Below are positions 27,585 to 36,830 of a DNA stretch of 64,000 bases, one piece after another. Every line of letters begins with the position of its first letter. Position 1 is the first letter of the stretch. The notes under the pieces are model-generated. The model saw nothing but the letters and a program-made list of their open reading frames with translations. It ran no database searches and had not been told where the DNA came from. The position numbers and the translations under genes are program-made. Location of the stretch: the NCBI RefSeq assembly GCF_000153705.1, contig NZ_DS022272.1, positions 2,740,798 through 2,804,797 on the forward strand. Direction: 5' to 3'. The DNA is from Fulvimarina pelagi HTCC2506. GTDB lineage: Bacteria; Pseudomonadota; Alphaproteobacteria; Rhizobiales; Rhizobiaceae.

Positions 27585-27906
27585 ATGTCTGACGAACTAT
27601 GTGGCGCGCCGAAACCGGCAGCCCAAGGGGCAAACAAGCTCATTTTTGCCACAATGCGATAATGATTGCGACTGTGGCCGAAGCATCACAATCATCATCG
27701 CTTCATCAGGCTGAAGGCTTTGCGTCCGGCCGAAAGTCGAGGGTTTGCCGACCGCTCGACTCTGAACAGGGCACCTCCGATCACCTATATTGCGTTGTGA
27801 ATCGAAGGTGACCGCCACGCGCCGCATACGCTCCCGTTCCCGCCCGCAGCGCTTTTCCCGCCATTCCGGTCGCGGTCTCAAACCACGCCAGTTCGACAAG
27901 GACGAC
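27585..27906. other. Divergent intergenic region between the barrel protein and uvrC
   Basis: Roughly 320 bases with no supported gene. Promoters for both flanking genes must lie here, but I could not single out convincing -10/-35 pairs. No repeat or RNA structure stands out. Confidence 0.5.
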
Positions 27907-29958
27907 ATGCCCGATACCGACTTCGATCTCGAGGATGAAAGCGGCGAGCCGGATGAAGGTGAAGCGGGGACAGCCCCGGTCAGCGAGGAGGCTAGCGCGC
28001 TCCTCGCGAAGATCGACTGGGCCGATGCCAAGAGCGAAAGCGGCGATCTCGAAGGCGCCGAGCTTATTGCGGCGCTGGTAAAACGGTTGCCAAACCAGCC
28101 CGGCGTTTACCGCATGTTCGGCTCTGACGGCGACGTTCTTTATGTCGGCAAGGCACGGTCGCTGAAGAAGCGGGTCGCGAGCTATGCCCGGCTCGGCGGG
28201 CATACCCAGCGGATCGCCCGGATGATCCGGCTGACGCGGCAGATGGAGTTCGTCACCACCCGCACCGAGACCGAGGCCCTGCTCCTCGAAGCCAATCTCA
28301 TCAAGCGCCTGAAGCCCCGCTTCAACGTGCTGATGCGGGACGACAAGTCGTTTCCGTACATCCTCGTCACCGACGATCATCAGGCCCCGGCGATTGTGAA
28401 GCATCGCGGCGCGCGCAACCGGAAAGGCTCGTTCTTCGGTCCCTTCGCTTCCGCCGGCGCGGTGGACCGGACGATCAATTCGCTGCAGCGGGCCTTTCTT
28501 CTGCGCACATGCACGGACTCGGTCTTCGAAAGCCGCACGAGACCCTGCCTTCTCCACCAGATCAAGCGCTGCGCGGGCCCCTGCACGGGCGAAATTTCGC
28601 AGGAAGATTACCGCTCGCTCGTCAAGCAGGCGAAGGGTTTCCTTTCCGGCCGTTCCGGCCAGGTTAAGGAGGCAATGGCGGAACAGATGACCTCCGCCTC
28701 GGACGATCTCGACTTCGAGCGCGCCGCCCTCTTCCGCGACCGGCTCGCCGCTCTTTCCCACGTGTCGAGCCATCAGGGCATCAATCCTCAAAGTGTTGAG
28801 GAGGCAGACGTCTTCGCGATCCATCAGGAGGGCGGACTCACCTGCGTCCAGGTGTTTTTCTTCCGCACGGGCCAGAATTGGGGCAATCGCGCCTATTTCC
28901 CGAAAGCCGATCCGAGTCTGGAACCAGATGCCGTCCTCGGGGCCTTCATCGCCCAGTTCTACGACGACAAGCCGGCACCCCGGCTGATTCTCTCTCAGGT
29001 GAAACTCGACGACGAGGCGCTTCTCGCCGAGGCGCTGGCGATCAAGGCCGAGCGCAAGGTGCGCATCGAAAAGCCGGCGCGTGGAGCCAAGCGCGACCTC
29101 GTCGACCACGCGGCTTCGAACGCGAAGGAAGCGCTGGGGCGCAAGCTCGCCGAGACCTCGTCGCAAGCGCGTCTTCTGGAGGGGCTAAAGGAAACGTTCT
29201 CTCTGGAAAGGACGCCGCGCCGGATCGAGGTGTTCGACAACTCCCACATCATGGGCACGAATGCCATCGGCGCGATGATCGTCGCGGGGCCGGAGGGCTT
29301 CGTGAAGAACCAGTACCGGAAGTTTAACATCAAGAGCACGGAAATCACGCCGGGCGACGACTTCGGCATGATGAAGGAGGTGATGACCCGCCGCTTCTCG
29401 CGCCTGATCAAGGATCACGCCGACGAGATGCCGGGTGCAAAGCCCGAGCCGGCACCGGATACCGAGATCGACGAGCCCGAAGACCTTGCCGATACCCCCT
29501 TCCCCGCCTGGCCGGATCTCGTCCTCATCGACGGCGGTAAGGGGCAGATGTCGGCCGTGCGCTCGATCCTCGAAGAGCTCGGCATCGCCGACAAGGTGAT
29601 GACGATCGGCGTCGCCAAGGGCGTCGACCGCGAGGCGGGCCGCGAACGCTTCATCCAGGGCGCGAAGGATTTCTCCCTGCCGCCGCGCGATCCGGTCCTC
29701 TACTTCGTCCAGCGCATGCGCGACGAAGCGCACCGCTTTGCCATCGGCACGCACCGCGCCAAGCGCAAGAAGGAGATGATCAAGAACCCGCTCGACGAGA
29801 TCGCAGGCATCGGACCGACCCGGAAACGCGCCCTCCTCCAGCATTTCGGCACGGCCAAGGCGGTGTCACGGGCCGGCCTGCCGGACCTGCGCGCCGTCGA
29901 CGGTATCTCCGAGACGATCGCCAAGCTCGTCTACGATCATTTTCATGAAAATGGCTGA
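27907..29958 (+). CDS. uvrC: Excinuclease ABC subunit C
   Basis: Nucleotide-excision repair nuclease that cuts on both sides of the lesion, 683 residues. The GIY-YIG domain is at the N-terminus ([10 protein letters not shown] and [16 protein letters not shown]). The cysteine-rich [15 protein letters not shown] region follows, then the UVR motif ([14 protein letters not shown]), the RNase-H-like 5' nuclease domain ([50 protein letters not shown]) and two helix-hairpin-helix units at the C-terminus. The ATG at 27907 follows AAGGACGAC; an open frame to 27790 adds only basic, dissimilar residues. An acidic 40-residue leader precedes the first domain. Confidence 0.97.
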   Translation: MPDTDFDLEDESGEPDEGEAGTAPVSEEASALLAKIDWADAKSESGDLEGAELIAALVKRLPNQPGVYRMFGSDGDVLYVGKARSLKKRVASYARLGGHTQRIARMIRLTRQMEFVTTRTETEALLLEANLIKRLKPRFNVLMRDDKSFPYILVTDDHQAPAIVKHRGARNRKGSFFGPFASAGAVDRTINSLQRAFLLRTCTDSVFESRTRPCLLHQIKRCAGPCTGEISQEDYRSLVKQAKGFLSGRSGQVKEAMAEQMTSASDDLDFERAALFRDRLAALSHVSSHQGINPQSVEEADVFAIHQEGGLTCVQVFFFRTGQNWGNRAYFPKADPSLEPDAVLGAFIAQFYDDKPAPRLILSQVKLDDEALLAEALAIKAERKVRIEKPARGAKRDLVDHAASNAKEALGRKLAETSSQARLLEGLKETFSLERTPRRIEVFDNSHIMGTNAIGAMIVAGPEGFVKNQYRKFNIKSTEITPGDDFGMMKEVMTRRFSRLIKDHADEMPGAKPEPAPDTEIDEPEDLADTPFPAWPDLVLIDGGKGQMSAVRSILEELGIADKVMTIGVAKGVDREAGRERFIQGAKDFSLPPRDPVLYFVQRMRDEAHRFAIGTHRAKRKKEMIKNPLDEIAGIGPTRKRALLQHFGTAKAVSRAGLPDLRAVDGISETIAKLVYDHFHENG

Positions 29959-30093
29959 TGCAACGGCTTCGTGCGGCAACGGCCCTGACGAACCTAATCT
30001 TTTGGAAATGGTTGACCGCACGCCTTTCAACCGCTTTGACGGAACCTAGCTGAAGCCCGGCAGCCCGCACTGAGGACAAGTTCCGTTCGCTCC

Positions 30094-30675
30094 ATGTCGT
30101 CGACCACCTACAGCCTGCCGAATCTCCTCACCTATGCACGCATCGTCTGCGTGCCGCTGGTCGTCGTCTGCTTCTTCGTGGAGGGCTCGCTGAAGAGCCC
30201 GGACTATGCGCGCTGGACGGCGCTCGCCATCTTCATCGCGGCCTCGATCACCGACTATTTCGACGGCTATCTCGCCAGGGCCTGGAAGCAGACCTCGACG
30301 ATCGGGCGCATGCTCGATCCGATCGCCGACAAGCTGCTGGTCGCCGCCGTTCTCTTGCTCCTCGCCGCCGACGGAACGATCGCCGGCTGGAGCCTGTGGG
30401 CGGCGATCGTCATCCTCTGCCGCGAAATCCTCGTCTCGGGCCTGCGCGAATATCTTGCCGAGCTGAAGGTCTCCGTGCCCGTCACGCGCCTCGCCAAGTG
30501 GAAGACGACCTTCCAGATGGTGTCGATCGGTATCCTCCTGGCCGGCCCGGCGGGGGACAAGCTGATCCCGAACGTCACCGAAATCGGGATCGTCTGCCTG
30601 TGGATCGCGGCGGTCATCACGCTGATCACTGGCTACGACTATTTCCGCGCCGGATTGAGACATATCGAGGATTGA
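30094..30675 (+). CDS. pgsA: CDP-diacylglycerol-glycerol-3-phosphate 3-phosphatidyltransferase
   Basis: Makes phosphatidylglycerol phosphate in the inner membrane, 193 residues with about five membrane segments. The CDP-alcohol phosphatidyltransferase signature is complete: DYFDGYLARAWKQTSTIGRM followed by LDPIADK. YSLPNLLTYARI is the standard N-terminus. It follows uvrC by 135 bases on the same strand, an arrangement common in Rhizobiales. Confidence 0.95.
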   Translation: MSSTTYSLPNLLTYARIVCVPLVVVCFFVEGSLKSPDYARWTALAIFIAASITDYFDGYLARAWKQTSTIGRMLDPIADKLLVAAVLLLLAADGTIAGWSLWAAIVILCREILVSGLREYLAELKVSVPVTRLAKWKTTFQMVSIGILLAGPAGDKLIPNVTEIGIVCLWIAAVITLITGYDYFRAGLRHIED

Positions 30676-31149
30676 AGGCATCGACATGTTGGTAGACGAG
30701 GTCTGCCCGTCTTCGTGCTCCGCGTCTTGCATGAAATTGTCGATCGAGGCTCAAGATCGAACTACGTCGAGTTCGTCGAACATGCGCTTCATGCTCAGCC
30801 GTCATTCCCGATATCCGACCAGTACCATTTCAATAGCTCGCTTCGAACGTAGAGAACGCAAAAGCGTAAATGGTAGTCGTCGAGAGCAGCGTCGCTAGGG
30901 TCGTGCCCAGCGGGCGTGGCATTCTGCACCCGTTCGGCGCCTCAGAATTCCGATTCTGATATATTCGAACGTAGTTTTGGCTTTCAATGATGGGGGTGCA
31001 GGAGAACCGGTTAGGCGAACACGAGCACGCTGCTGCTCAGATTGGTCTTCCCATACCGGATATCTGAAGAGCGCGAACGGGATTTTCGAACGCATGAAAA
31101 GCGCTGTTGTTCGAACCGCTGGAGTCGATCTCTGGCTCTGAACTGAAAA
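30676..31149. other. Gene-free region between pgsA and tRNA-Arg
   Basis: About 470 bases with no supported gene. A short inverted repeat TCAGAAT/ATTCTGA with a four-base loop is at 30942-30959. One frame near 30709-30750 (VFVLRVLHEIVD) vaguely recalls the end of a ParE/RelE toxin, but it is too short to call. Confidence 0.45.
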
Positions 31150-31226
31150 TGGCGCGCCCGAAAGGATTCGAACCTCTGACCCCCAGATTCGTAGTCTGGT
31201 GCTCTATCCAGCTGAGCTACGGGCGC
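31150..31226 (-). tRNA. tRNA-Arg (anticodon ACG)
   Basis: On the minus strand the gene starts GCGCCCGTAGCTCAGCTGG, with acceptor arms GCGCCCG (5') and CGGGCGC (3'), a G discriminator and encoded CCA. The anticodon stem CCAGA/TCTGG carries loop CTACGAA, giving anticodon ACG (complement at 31190-31192), expected to be edited to inosine. The T-loop is GTTCGAATC. Confidence 0.96.
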
Positions 31227-31679
31227 GTACTGCACAAATCAATGCGCTGTCAGTGCGGCTAGGTAGACCGTTCAAAGCGGCAATGCAAGGGTGGAATTCG
31301 TCCGCTTGTCCGCGTCCCGATGACGACGAACAGTCTCATTCATGTCATGGATGTTTTGCAGCCATTTCGATGTCCCGAGACGCCCGCAGCTTCTATCTAC
31401 CAACGAAAAGTTCGCGGATGAATTCTACCCGAGCCGCTACGTTTCTTTGAGGGCGGGATGTTCGCGGCGAACTCCTGTGTGGGCGTTCGACGGATCGGTC
31501 TCGAGCTTCTCGAGGCGAAACGGCCGACAAGCCACGCGATGATCCGTTCGAGCATGCTCGTAGAGGCAGGATGTCGAAGGACCAAAGCATAGGAGCGCTT
31601 TGCGATCCGACGGTTCGGCCCGCGCTGCCGACAAGTACCCGCCTCAGCTATCTTGTGCCCAGCCCCTGTAATCCGCTCA
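31227..31679. other. Gene-free region between tRNA-Arg and the GntR regulator
   Basis: About 450 bases. Short frames exist on both strands but none resembles a known family or has a good ribosome site. The tRNA-Arg promoter must lie at the left end on the minus strand, but I see no clear consensus. Confidence 0.45.
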
Positions 31680-32387
31680 TCAAAGATGGGTCATCCGATA
31701 ACGTCGAAGGAGCGGAACCACGATATCCCGTGCTGACTCTTTGTGCTTCTGCGCTGCAACTCGACAGTTGATCGCATCACCACGCCGCATGGCATCGATG
31801 ATCGCGCGATGCTCGATCACCGACTGTGTCGGCTTCGGGCGCAAATTCAGCGTGACGCGACGTGCTCGATGCGACTGGTCGAGGTTGACTGTCGCGATGC
31901 GCTCCAGCCGTCCATTTCCGGATCGCTCGACAAGCATCGAATGGAACTTGCCGTCATGATCCGCCCAAGCGTCGAGATCGTCGGCCTCCAGTGCCCGTTC
32001 CATTGCAGCGTTCAACTCCTCCAGCGCATCGCAGATCGCCTCGCGCTCCGAGGCTGGTAGACTCGCGATGATGAAGGCGGCCATTCCCTCGACGGCGACG
32101 ATGACATCGTAAACCTCGCGCATGTCGTCCGGCGACAGCGCTCGGATAACGACACCGCGTTTGGACCGAAGGTCCACCATTCCCTCGGCCTGCAACTGAA
32201 TGATTGCCTGATGAACCGGGGTTCGGCTCATGCCGAGCCGTTGTGAGATCTCGAGTTCGGATCCCTGAAAACCGGGCGGAAAGGTGCCGTTTCGGATCGC
32301 AGCCTTGATTGCGGCATAAGCCGCCTCGACGAGCGTCGAGCGGCGCCCAAGAGCGAAATCCCCGTAATGGAGAGATGCATCCGACAT
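31680..32387 (-). CDS. GntR-family (FCD) transcriptional regulator of the tct-tartrate operon
   Basis: 235-residue repressor or activator. The winged helix covers about residues 15-80 (SELEISQRLGMSRTPVHQAI, EGMVDLRSKRGVVIR). The FCD ligand domain has the metal-binding histidine pattern: WADHDGKFHSMLVERSGNG, then VIEHRAIIDAMRRGDAINC and AAQKHKESA. It is divergent from tctC, with a candidate operator at 32451-32472 between them, so it most likely controls the transporter and tartrate genes. The ligand is probably the substrate carboxylate. Confidence 0.87.
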   Translation of the reverse strand: MSDASLHYGDFALGRRSTLVEAAYAAIKAAIRNGTFPPGFQGSELEISQRLGMSRTPVHQAIIQLQAEGMVDLRSKRGVVIRALSPDDMREVYDVIVAVEGMAAFIIASLPASEREAICDALEELNAAMERALEADDLDAWADHDGKFHSMLVERSGNGRLERIATVNLDQSHRARRVTLNLRPKPTQSVIEHRAIIDAMRRGDAINCRVAAQKHKESARDIVVPLLRRYRMTHL

Positions 32388-32450
32388 GTCTAACCGCCTC
32401 CGCAGGTCTAAAGAAGCTTACCGTTCACCGCAGCGGGCAACAAGACATTT

Positions 32451-32472
32451 TTGCATACCACAATGCATGCAA
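32451..32472. promoter_or_regulatory. Inverted repeat, candidate operator of the tct operon
   Basis: TTGCAT (32451-32456) and ATGCAA (32467-32472) are inverted copies separated by 10 bases, with the palindrome ATGCAT inside (32463-32468). It lies between the divergent GntR regulator and tctC, an apt place for its binding site. Not experimentally known. Confidence 0.45.
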
Positions 32473-32595
32473 CACCGAACGCATGATTGACAATGCTGCC
32501 ACGATGAGGCCTCATGGCGAAGAACCGCCATCGGCACGCGGAGAGGACGCTTGCCGATACGAAGAAGGCGGACGAAACCTTAAGGGAGGAAATTC

Positions 32596-33558
32596 ATGCG
32601 CATCGGCACGCTTCTTTCGACCGTCGTTTTCGCGATCGGCGTCACTTCGGGCATCGCTTCGGCCCAGGACTATCCGTCCAAGCCCATCAACTACATCATC
32701 CCCTTCAACGCCGGTGGCGAATCCGACGTAGCGGCGCGGTTCCAGCAACCCTTCCTGGAAGAGGTCACGGGACAAAGCATCGTTGTCCAGTACATTTCCG
32801 GCGCAGGCGGGGCGCAAGCATGGTCCCAGCTCAACGGCATGGAAGGCGACGGCTACACCATGATGGGGTCAAACCTGCCCCACATCATCCTGCAGCCGAT
32901 GGCGCAGGACGTCGGCTACACCACGGACGATATTACCAACGTCTATTTCTTCCAGTACACGCCAGATGCCCTGCTCGTCCCGGCCGGCAGCGACTTCCAA
33001 ACGCTGGAAGATTTTGTCGCCTACGCCAAGGAAAATCCTGGCTCGGTGACGATCTCGGGCTCGGCCACGAATTCCGCGAACCATGTCGCAACGACGAAGC
33101 TGAACGAACTGGCCGACATCCAAACCACCTATATTCCGTTCTCGGGCACCAGCCCGTCGATGACCGCGCTGCTGGGTGGCCAGGTCCAGGGTTCCTTCAG
33201 CTATTCGACCGCCGCCCTCAACCAGGGCGAGGAAATTCGCGTCCTCGCTGTCGCCGCCGAGGAACGTCTGCCGTCACTTCCCGATACGCCGACCTTCAAG
33301 GAACTCGGCTACGACATGGTGGGCGGTGCCTATCGTGGGATCGCCGTTCCTTCCTCGACGCCCGAGGAGATCCGCACCCAGCTTTCGGACCTGATCGGCG
33401 AAGTGAATGCCAATCCGGAGTTCGTCAAGAAGATGGAAGACGCTGGCTTCGTGGTCATCTCGATCCCCTATTCCGAAATGCCTGCCTTCATGGAGGAGCG
33501 CGAGCAGCAGTACCAGTCGGTCGCCGAGACGATGGGCATCGAGACCTCCTCGAACTGA
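32596..33558 (+). CDS. tctC: Tripartite tricarboxylate transporter binding protein
   Basis: Periplasmic solute-binding protein of the TTT family, 320 residues. Signal peptide MRIGTLLSTVVFAIGVTSG to about ASAQ. The mature start DYPSKPINYIIPFNAGGESDV is the family hallmark, with GAGGAQAWSQLNGMEGDGYT and the C-lobe PSTPEEIRTQLSDLIGE. AAGGGAGGAAATTC directly precedes the ATG. First gene of tctC-tctA-tctB. Substrate is a small di- or tricarboxylate; the tartrate genes downstream point to tartrate, though sulfolactate is another candidate in this window. Confidence 0.92.
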   Translation: MRIGTLLSTVVFAIGVTSGIASAQDYPSKPINYIIPFNAGGESDVAARFQQPFLEEVTGQSIVVQYISGAGGAQAWSQLNGMEGDGYTMMGSNLPHIILQPMAQDVGYTTDDITNVYFFQYTPDALLVPAGSDFQTLEDFVAYAKENPGSVTISGSATNSANHVATTKLNELADIQTTYIPFSGTSPSMTALLGGQVQGSFSYSTAALNQGEEIRVLAVAAEERLPSLPDTPTFKELGYDMVGGAYRGIAVPSSTPEEIRTQLSDLIGEVNANPEFVKKMEDAGFVVISIPYSEMPAFMEEREQQYQSVAETMGIETSSN

Positions 33559-33659
33559 GTCGTACGACTTCCTGCAGCATCGCAAATCTTGCGACTTGAT
33601 CGTGGCCGGCACTCTGTCTTCAAGTGCCGGCCCGCTTCGCGAACGGTTCGGGCGCCCCG

Positions 33660-35201
33660 ATGGATAAGATCATCTACCTCTTCGAAGCCCTGAGCGTCGC
33701 CAATCTCGGGCTTGCCTTCGTCGGCGTCCTCGCGGGTATCGTCATAGGCGCCCTGCCCGGCCTGTCGGCGACCATGGCGGTCGCCGTCCTCGTACCTTTT
33801 ACGTTCACTATGAATCCGGCCTCGGGTCTGATCGTGCTTGGCGCGATTTACACGGGCGCAATCTACGGTGGGTCCTACTCGGCGATCCTCGTCAACGCAC
33901 CGGGCACGCCGTCCGCAATTGCGACGACATTCGACGGGTTCCCCATGGCCAAGCGCGGCGACGGTGCCTTAGCCGTTTCGCTGGCGACGCTCGCCTCTGT
34001 GATCGGTGGGCTCGTCGGCGCGCTGCTGCTGATGTTCCTTGCTCCCCCGCTCGCGACCGTCGCGCTCGCCTTCGGCCCGCCGGAATACTTCTGGCTCGCG
34101 GTCTTTGGCCTGACGCTGATCTCCGCGCTGTCCGTCGGCAACCTTCTCAAGGGGTTGATCGGCGCCTGCTTCGGCCTGCTCCTTTCGATGATAGGGGTCG
34201 CCGTCATCGGCGCGGACGTGCGCTTCACCTTTGGCAGCCAGACGCTGATCGGCGGCATCGATATCGTCGCCGGTCTCATCGGTCTCTATTGCATTCCCGT
34301 CCTGATCGATCTCGTTGCCACGAAGGATCCACATCTGAAGGTCGCGAGCGATAGCTCGGGTTTCAGGCTTGCGGAGTCCTTCGGCATTCTGATGCGACAG
34401 AAGTTCAACGCCCTGCGCAGCGCCGTCATTGGAACCGTCGTCGGCATTCTACCGGGAGCCGGTGGGTCGGTCGCGAGCTTGGTTTCCTATTCGGAAGCCC
34501 GGCGTTCGGCAAAGAATCCCGAAAATTACGGCAAGGGCGAACCGGGCGGCATCATCGCAACGGAGGCTGCAAACAACGCAACTGTCGGCGGTGGCTTCAT
34601 TCCGACTCTTGTTCTCGGCATCCCTGGCACACCGCCGGACGCGGTTATTCTGGGCGCGCTTCTTGTCCAGGGTATTAAGATCGGGCCGCAGCTCTTCACC
34701 TCGCAAGGCTCTATCGTCTACACCTTCATCTTCGGCCTTTTGATCGGAACTTTGCTGATGCTTCCGATCGGTCTCGTTGTTGGGCGCTACGCCTACAAGA
34801 GTATCATCTCGATCCCGAAGGCGGCTCTGGTGCCGACCATCGCCTTCCTCACCGTGATCGGCTCATTCGCAATTCACAACAATCTGCACGACTCGGCAGT
34901 CATGCTGGGCCTCGGCGTCATCGGCTGGTTCCTCAACCGCGCCGGCTTTACGCCCTCTCCCATCGTGCTCGGCCTCGTTCTCGGCCAGATCGCCGAACAG
35001 GGCTTCGTCCAAGCCTATCTCATTGGCAACGCGCAACAGAACGTGCTCGGCCAGTTCTTCGGACGACCGATCAGTCTCGCGATCGCGGCCTTCGCGATCC
35101 TAACCCTGTTCTATCCGCTCATCGCCAAGGCGATCGGAGCGCGGCGGGCGAGAAAGTCGGACGTCGATCAGACCGTGGAAAGCCGCAAAGCCGATGTTTA
35201 A
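33660..35201 (+). CDS. tctA: Tripartite tricarboxylate transporter large permease
   Basis: Large membrane subunit of the TTT importer, 513 residues with about 11-12 hydrophobic segments. Signatures: VIGALPGLSATMAVAVLVPF, GAIYTGAIYGGSYSAILVNA, PGTPSAIATTFDGFPMA, and in the second half VGILPGAGGSVASLVSYSEA and PTLVLGIPGTPPDAVILGA. I started at the ATG at 33660, where family similarity begins. Its end overlaps tctB by eight bases. Gene order C-A-B differs from the classic C-B-A order. Confidence 0.93.
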   Translation: MDKIIYLFEALSVANLGLAFVGVLAGIVIGALPGLSATMAVAVLVPFTFTMNPASGLIVLGAIYTGAIYGGSYSAILVNAPGTPSAIATTFDGFPMAKRGDGALAVSLATLASVIGGLVGALLLMFLAPPLATVALAFGPPEYFWLAVFGLTLISALSVGNLLKGLIGACFGLLLSMIGVAVIGADVRFTFGSQTLIGGIDIVAGLIGLYCIPVLIDLVATKDPHLKVASDSSGFRLAESFGILMRQKFNALRSAVIGTVVGILPGAGGSVASLVSYSEARRSAKNPENYGKGEPGGIIATEAANNATVGGGFIPTLVLGIPGTPPDAVILGALLVQGIKIGPQLFTSQGSIVYTFIFGLLIGTLLMLPIGLVVGRYAYKSIISIPKAALVPTIAFLTVIGSFAIHNNLHDSAVMLGLGVIGWFLNRAGFTPSPIVLGLVLGQIAEQGFVQAYLIGNAQQNVLGQFFGRPISLAIAAFAILTLFYPLIAKAIGARRARKSDVDQTVESRKADV

Positions 35202-35679
35202 GCGCGTTCATGATCCGCTCGGAACGAGCGTCGCCGCCGGCTTCGTCCTTCTCGGCCTTGTCCTCGCATGGACATCGCAATCGATGACGGCGATGGGCTC
35301 GGTCTTCCCGATCACGATCTCATCTGCGATGGCGATCGTCGGCCTCATTCTAATCGTTCGCAATATCATCCTTGGCATACGCGGCATGACGCCGGTCTCG
35401 CGGAGCACCGGCGAAGGTGGCGTCGAGGGCGGCTCGAACATGCGTCGCCTCCTTTTCGTCGCCGCGATGATCGCCTGGATCGCGCTCTTACCCGTGCTGG
35501 GATTTCTCGTCGCGAGCGCGCTCGCCTATTTCGCGATCATGATCGTCGCGATCCACGAGCGGATGAGCGTCAAGGAAATCGCACTCCTGATTGTGCTTGG
35601 CTTTGCGATCCTCGTCGGCTTCTACGCGCTGATGTCCGAGATCCTTCTCATCCCAATGCCGCGCGGCCTGTTTTTCTGA
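35194..35679 (+). CDS. tctB: Tripartite tricarboxylate transporter small permease
   Basis: 161 residues with four membrane segments, two before and two after a central hydrophilic loop (RSTGEGGVEGGSNM). FVLLGLVLAWTSQSM and the C-terminal YALMSEILLIPMPRGLFF match TctB ends. The start lies inside the tctA stop region, so translation is coupled. It completes the transporter. Confidence 0.85.
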   Translation: MFKRVHDPLGTSVAAGFVLLGLVLAWTSQSMTAMGSVFPITISSAMAIVGLILIVRNIILGIRGMTPVSRSTGEGGVEGGSNMRRLLFVAAMIAWIALLPVLGFLVASALAYFAIMIVAIHERMSVKEIALLIVLGFAILVGFYALMSEILLIPMPRGLFF

Positions 35680-35745
35680 GTGTTCGCAGGCGCTTCGACG
35701 CCGGCCGCACAAACCCGCATCCCATATCCCGGAGACTGACACGCC

Positions 35746-36819
35746 ATGGCCCAGACCAACGCCCTCAAGATCGCGACCATTCCCGGCGACGGCATCGGCC
35801 GCGAGGTCGTGCCCGAGGGCATGCGTGTCCTCGAGGCAGTCGGACGGAAGTTCGACATCGCCTTCCAGTTCGACGAGGTCGACTGGAGCTGCGAAACCTA
35901 TAAACAGACCGGACGGATGATGCCTGAGGATGGGCTCGAACGCTTCAAGAAGCATGACGCGGTATTCCTCGGCGCGGTCGGCTGGCCGGACGTGCCGGAC
36001 CATGTCTCCCTCTGGGGCCTGCTCATCCCCATCCGCCGCACCTTCCACCAATACGTCAATCTAAGGCCCTGCCGGCTTCTGCGCGGCACCACGAGCCCGC
36101 TCGCCGGCCGGACGGCGGACGATATCGACTTCTACGTCGTGCGGGAGAACGTCGAGGGCGAGTATTCCGAGGCCGGGGGCCGGCTCTATCGCGGCATGGA
36201 TGACGAGATCGCGATCCAGGAGGCGATTTTTACCCGGCGCGGCGTCGACCGCGTGCTGCGCTATGCCTTCGAGCTCGCCAAGACCCGCAAGCGCGGCCAT
36301 GTGACGTCAGCCACCAAGTCGAACGGGATCGTCCACACGATGCCGTTCTGGGACGAACGCTTCAAGGCGGTGAAGGCCGACTATCCGGACATCGAGACGA
36401 GCCAGTACCACATCGACATCCTCTGCGCGCATTTCGTGCAGCATCCGGACTGGTTCGACGTGGTCGTCGGCTCCAACCTCTTCGGAGATATCCTATCCGA
36501 TCTCGGCCCGGCGGTCGCGGGCTCGATCGGCATCGCGCCGTCGGCAAATATCAACCCGGAGGGCGATTATCCCTCGATGTTCGAGCCAGTCCATGGCTCG
36601 GCGCCCGACATTGCCGGTCAGGGCATCGCCAATCCGATCGGCCAGATCTGGTCGGCTGCGATGATGCTCGACCATCTCGGCCATCCCGAAGCCTCGGCCG
36701 CAGTTATTGAGGCGATGGAAACGGTCATCGCCGATCCGGCCTCCCGCACGAAGGACATGGGCGGCAAGGCCAACACAGCCGAATGCGGCGAGGCGATCGC
36801 CCAGGTTCTGGCGGGCTGA
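35746..36819 (+). CDS. ttuC: Tartrate dehydrogenase/decarboxylase family
   Basis: NAD-dependent beta-decarboxylating dehydrogenase of the isocitrate/isopropylmalate family, 357 residues. IATIPGDGIGREVVPEGMRVLEA opens it; AVGWPDVPDHVSLWGLLIPI is characteristic of tartrate dehydrogenases rather than LeuB; GSNLFGDILSDLGPAVAGSIG carries the metal-binding aspartates; and EPVHGSAPDIAGQGIANPIG is the cofactor end. It acts on tartrate or D-malate in family members. It follows tctB by 66 bases and precedes tarD by 11, so it is part of the same operon. Confidence 0.88.
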   Translation: MAQTNALKIATIPGDGIGREVVPEGMRVLEAVGRKFDIAFQFDEVDWSCETYKQTGRMMPEDGLERFKKHDAVFLGAVGWPDVPDHVSLWGLLIPIRRTFHQYVNLRPCRLLRGTTSPLAGRTADDIDFYVVRENVEGEYSEAGGRLYRGMDDEIAIQEAIFTRRGVDRVLRYAFELAKTRKRGHVTSATKSNGIVHTMPFWDERFKAVKADYPDIETSQYHIDILCAHFVQHPDWFDVVVGSNLFGDILSDLGPAVAGSIGIAPSANINPEGDYPSMFEPVHGSAPDIAGQGIANPIGQIWSAAMMLDHLGHPEASAAVIEAMETVIADPASRTKDMGGKANTAECGEAIAQVLAG

Positions 36820-36830
36820 CGGACGACGAC

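Noticed and set aside
27781-29166. A 461-codon minus-strand frame
   Set aside because: Antisense of uvrC; composition and lack of family motifs mark it as a shadow.
30709-30850. Possible end of a ParE/RelE-like toxin (VFVLRVLHEIVD)
   Set aside because: Too short, no start, no antitoxin, and the pattern is common by chance.
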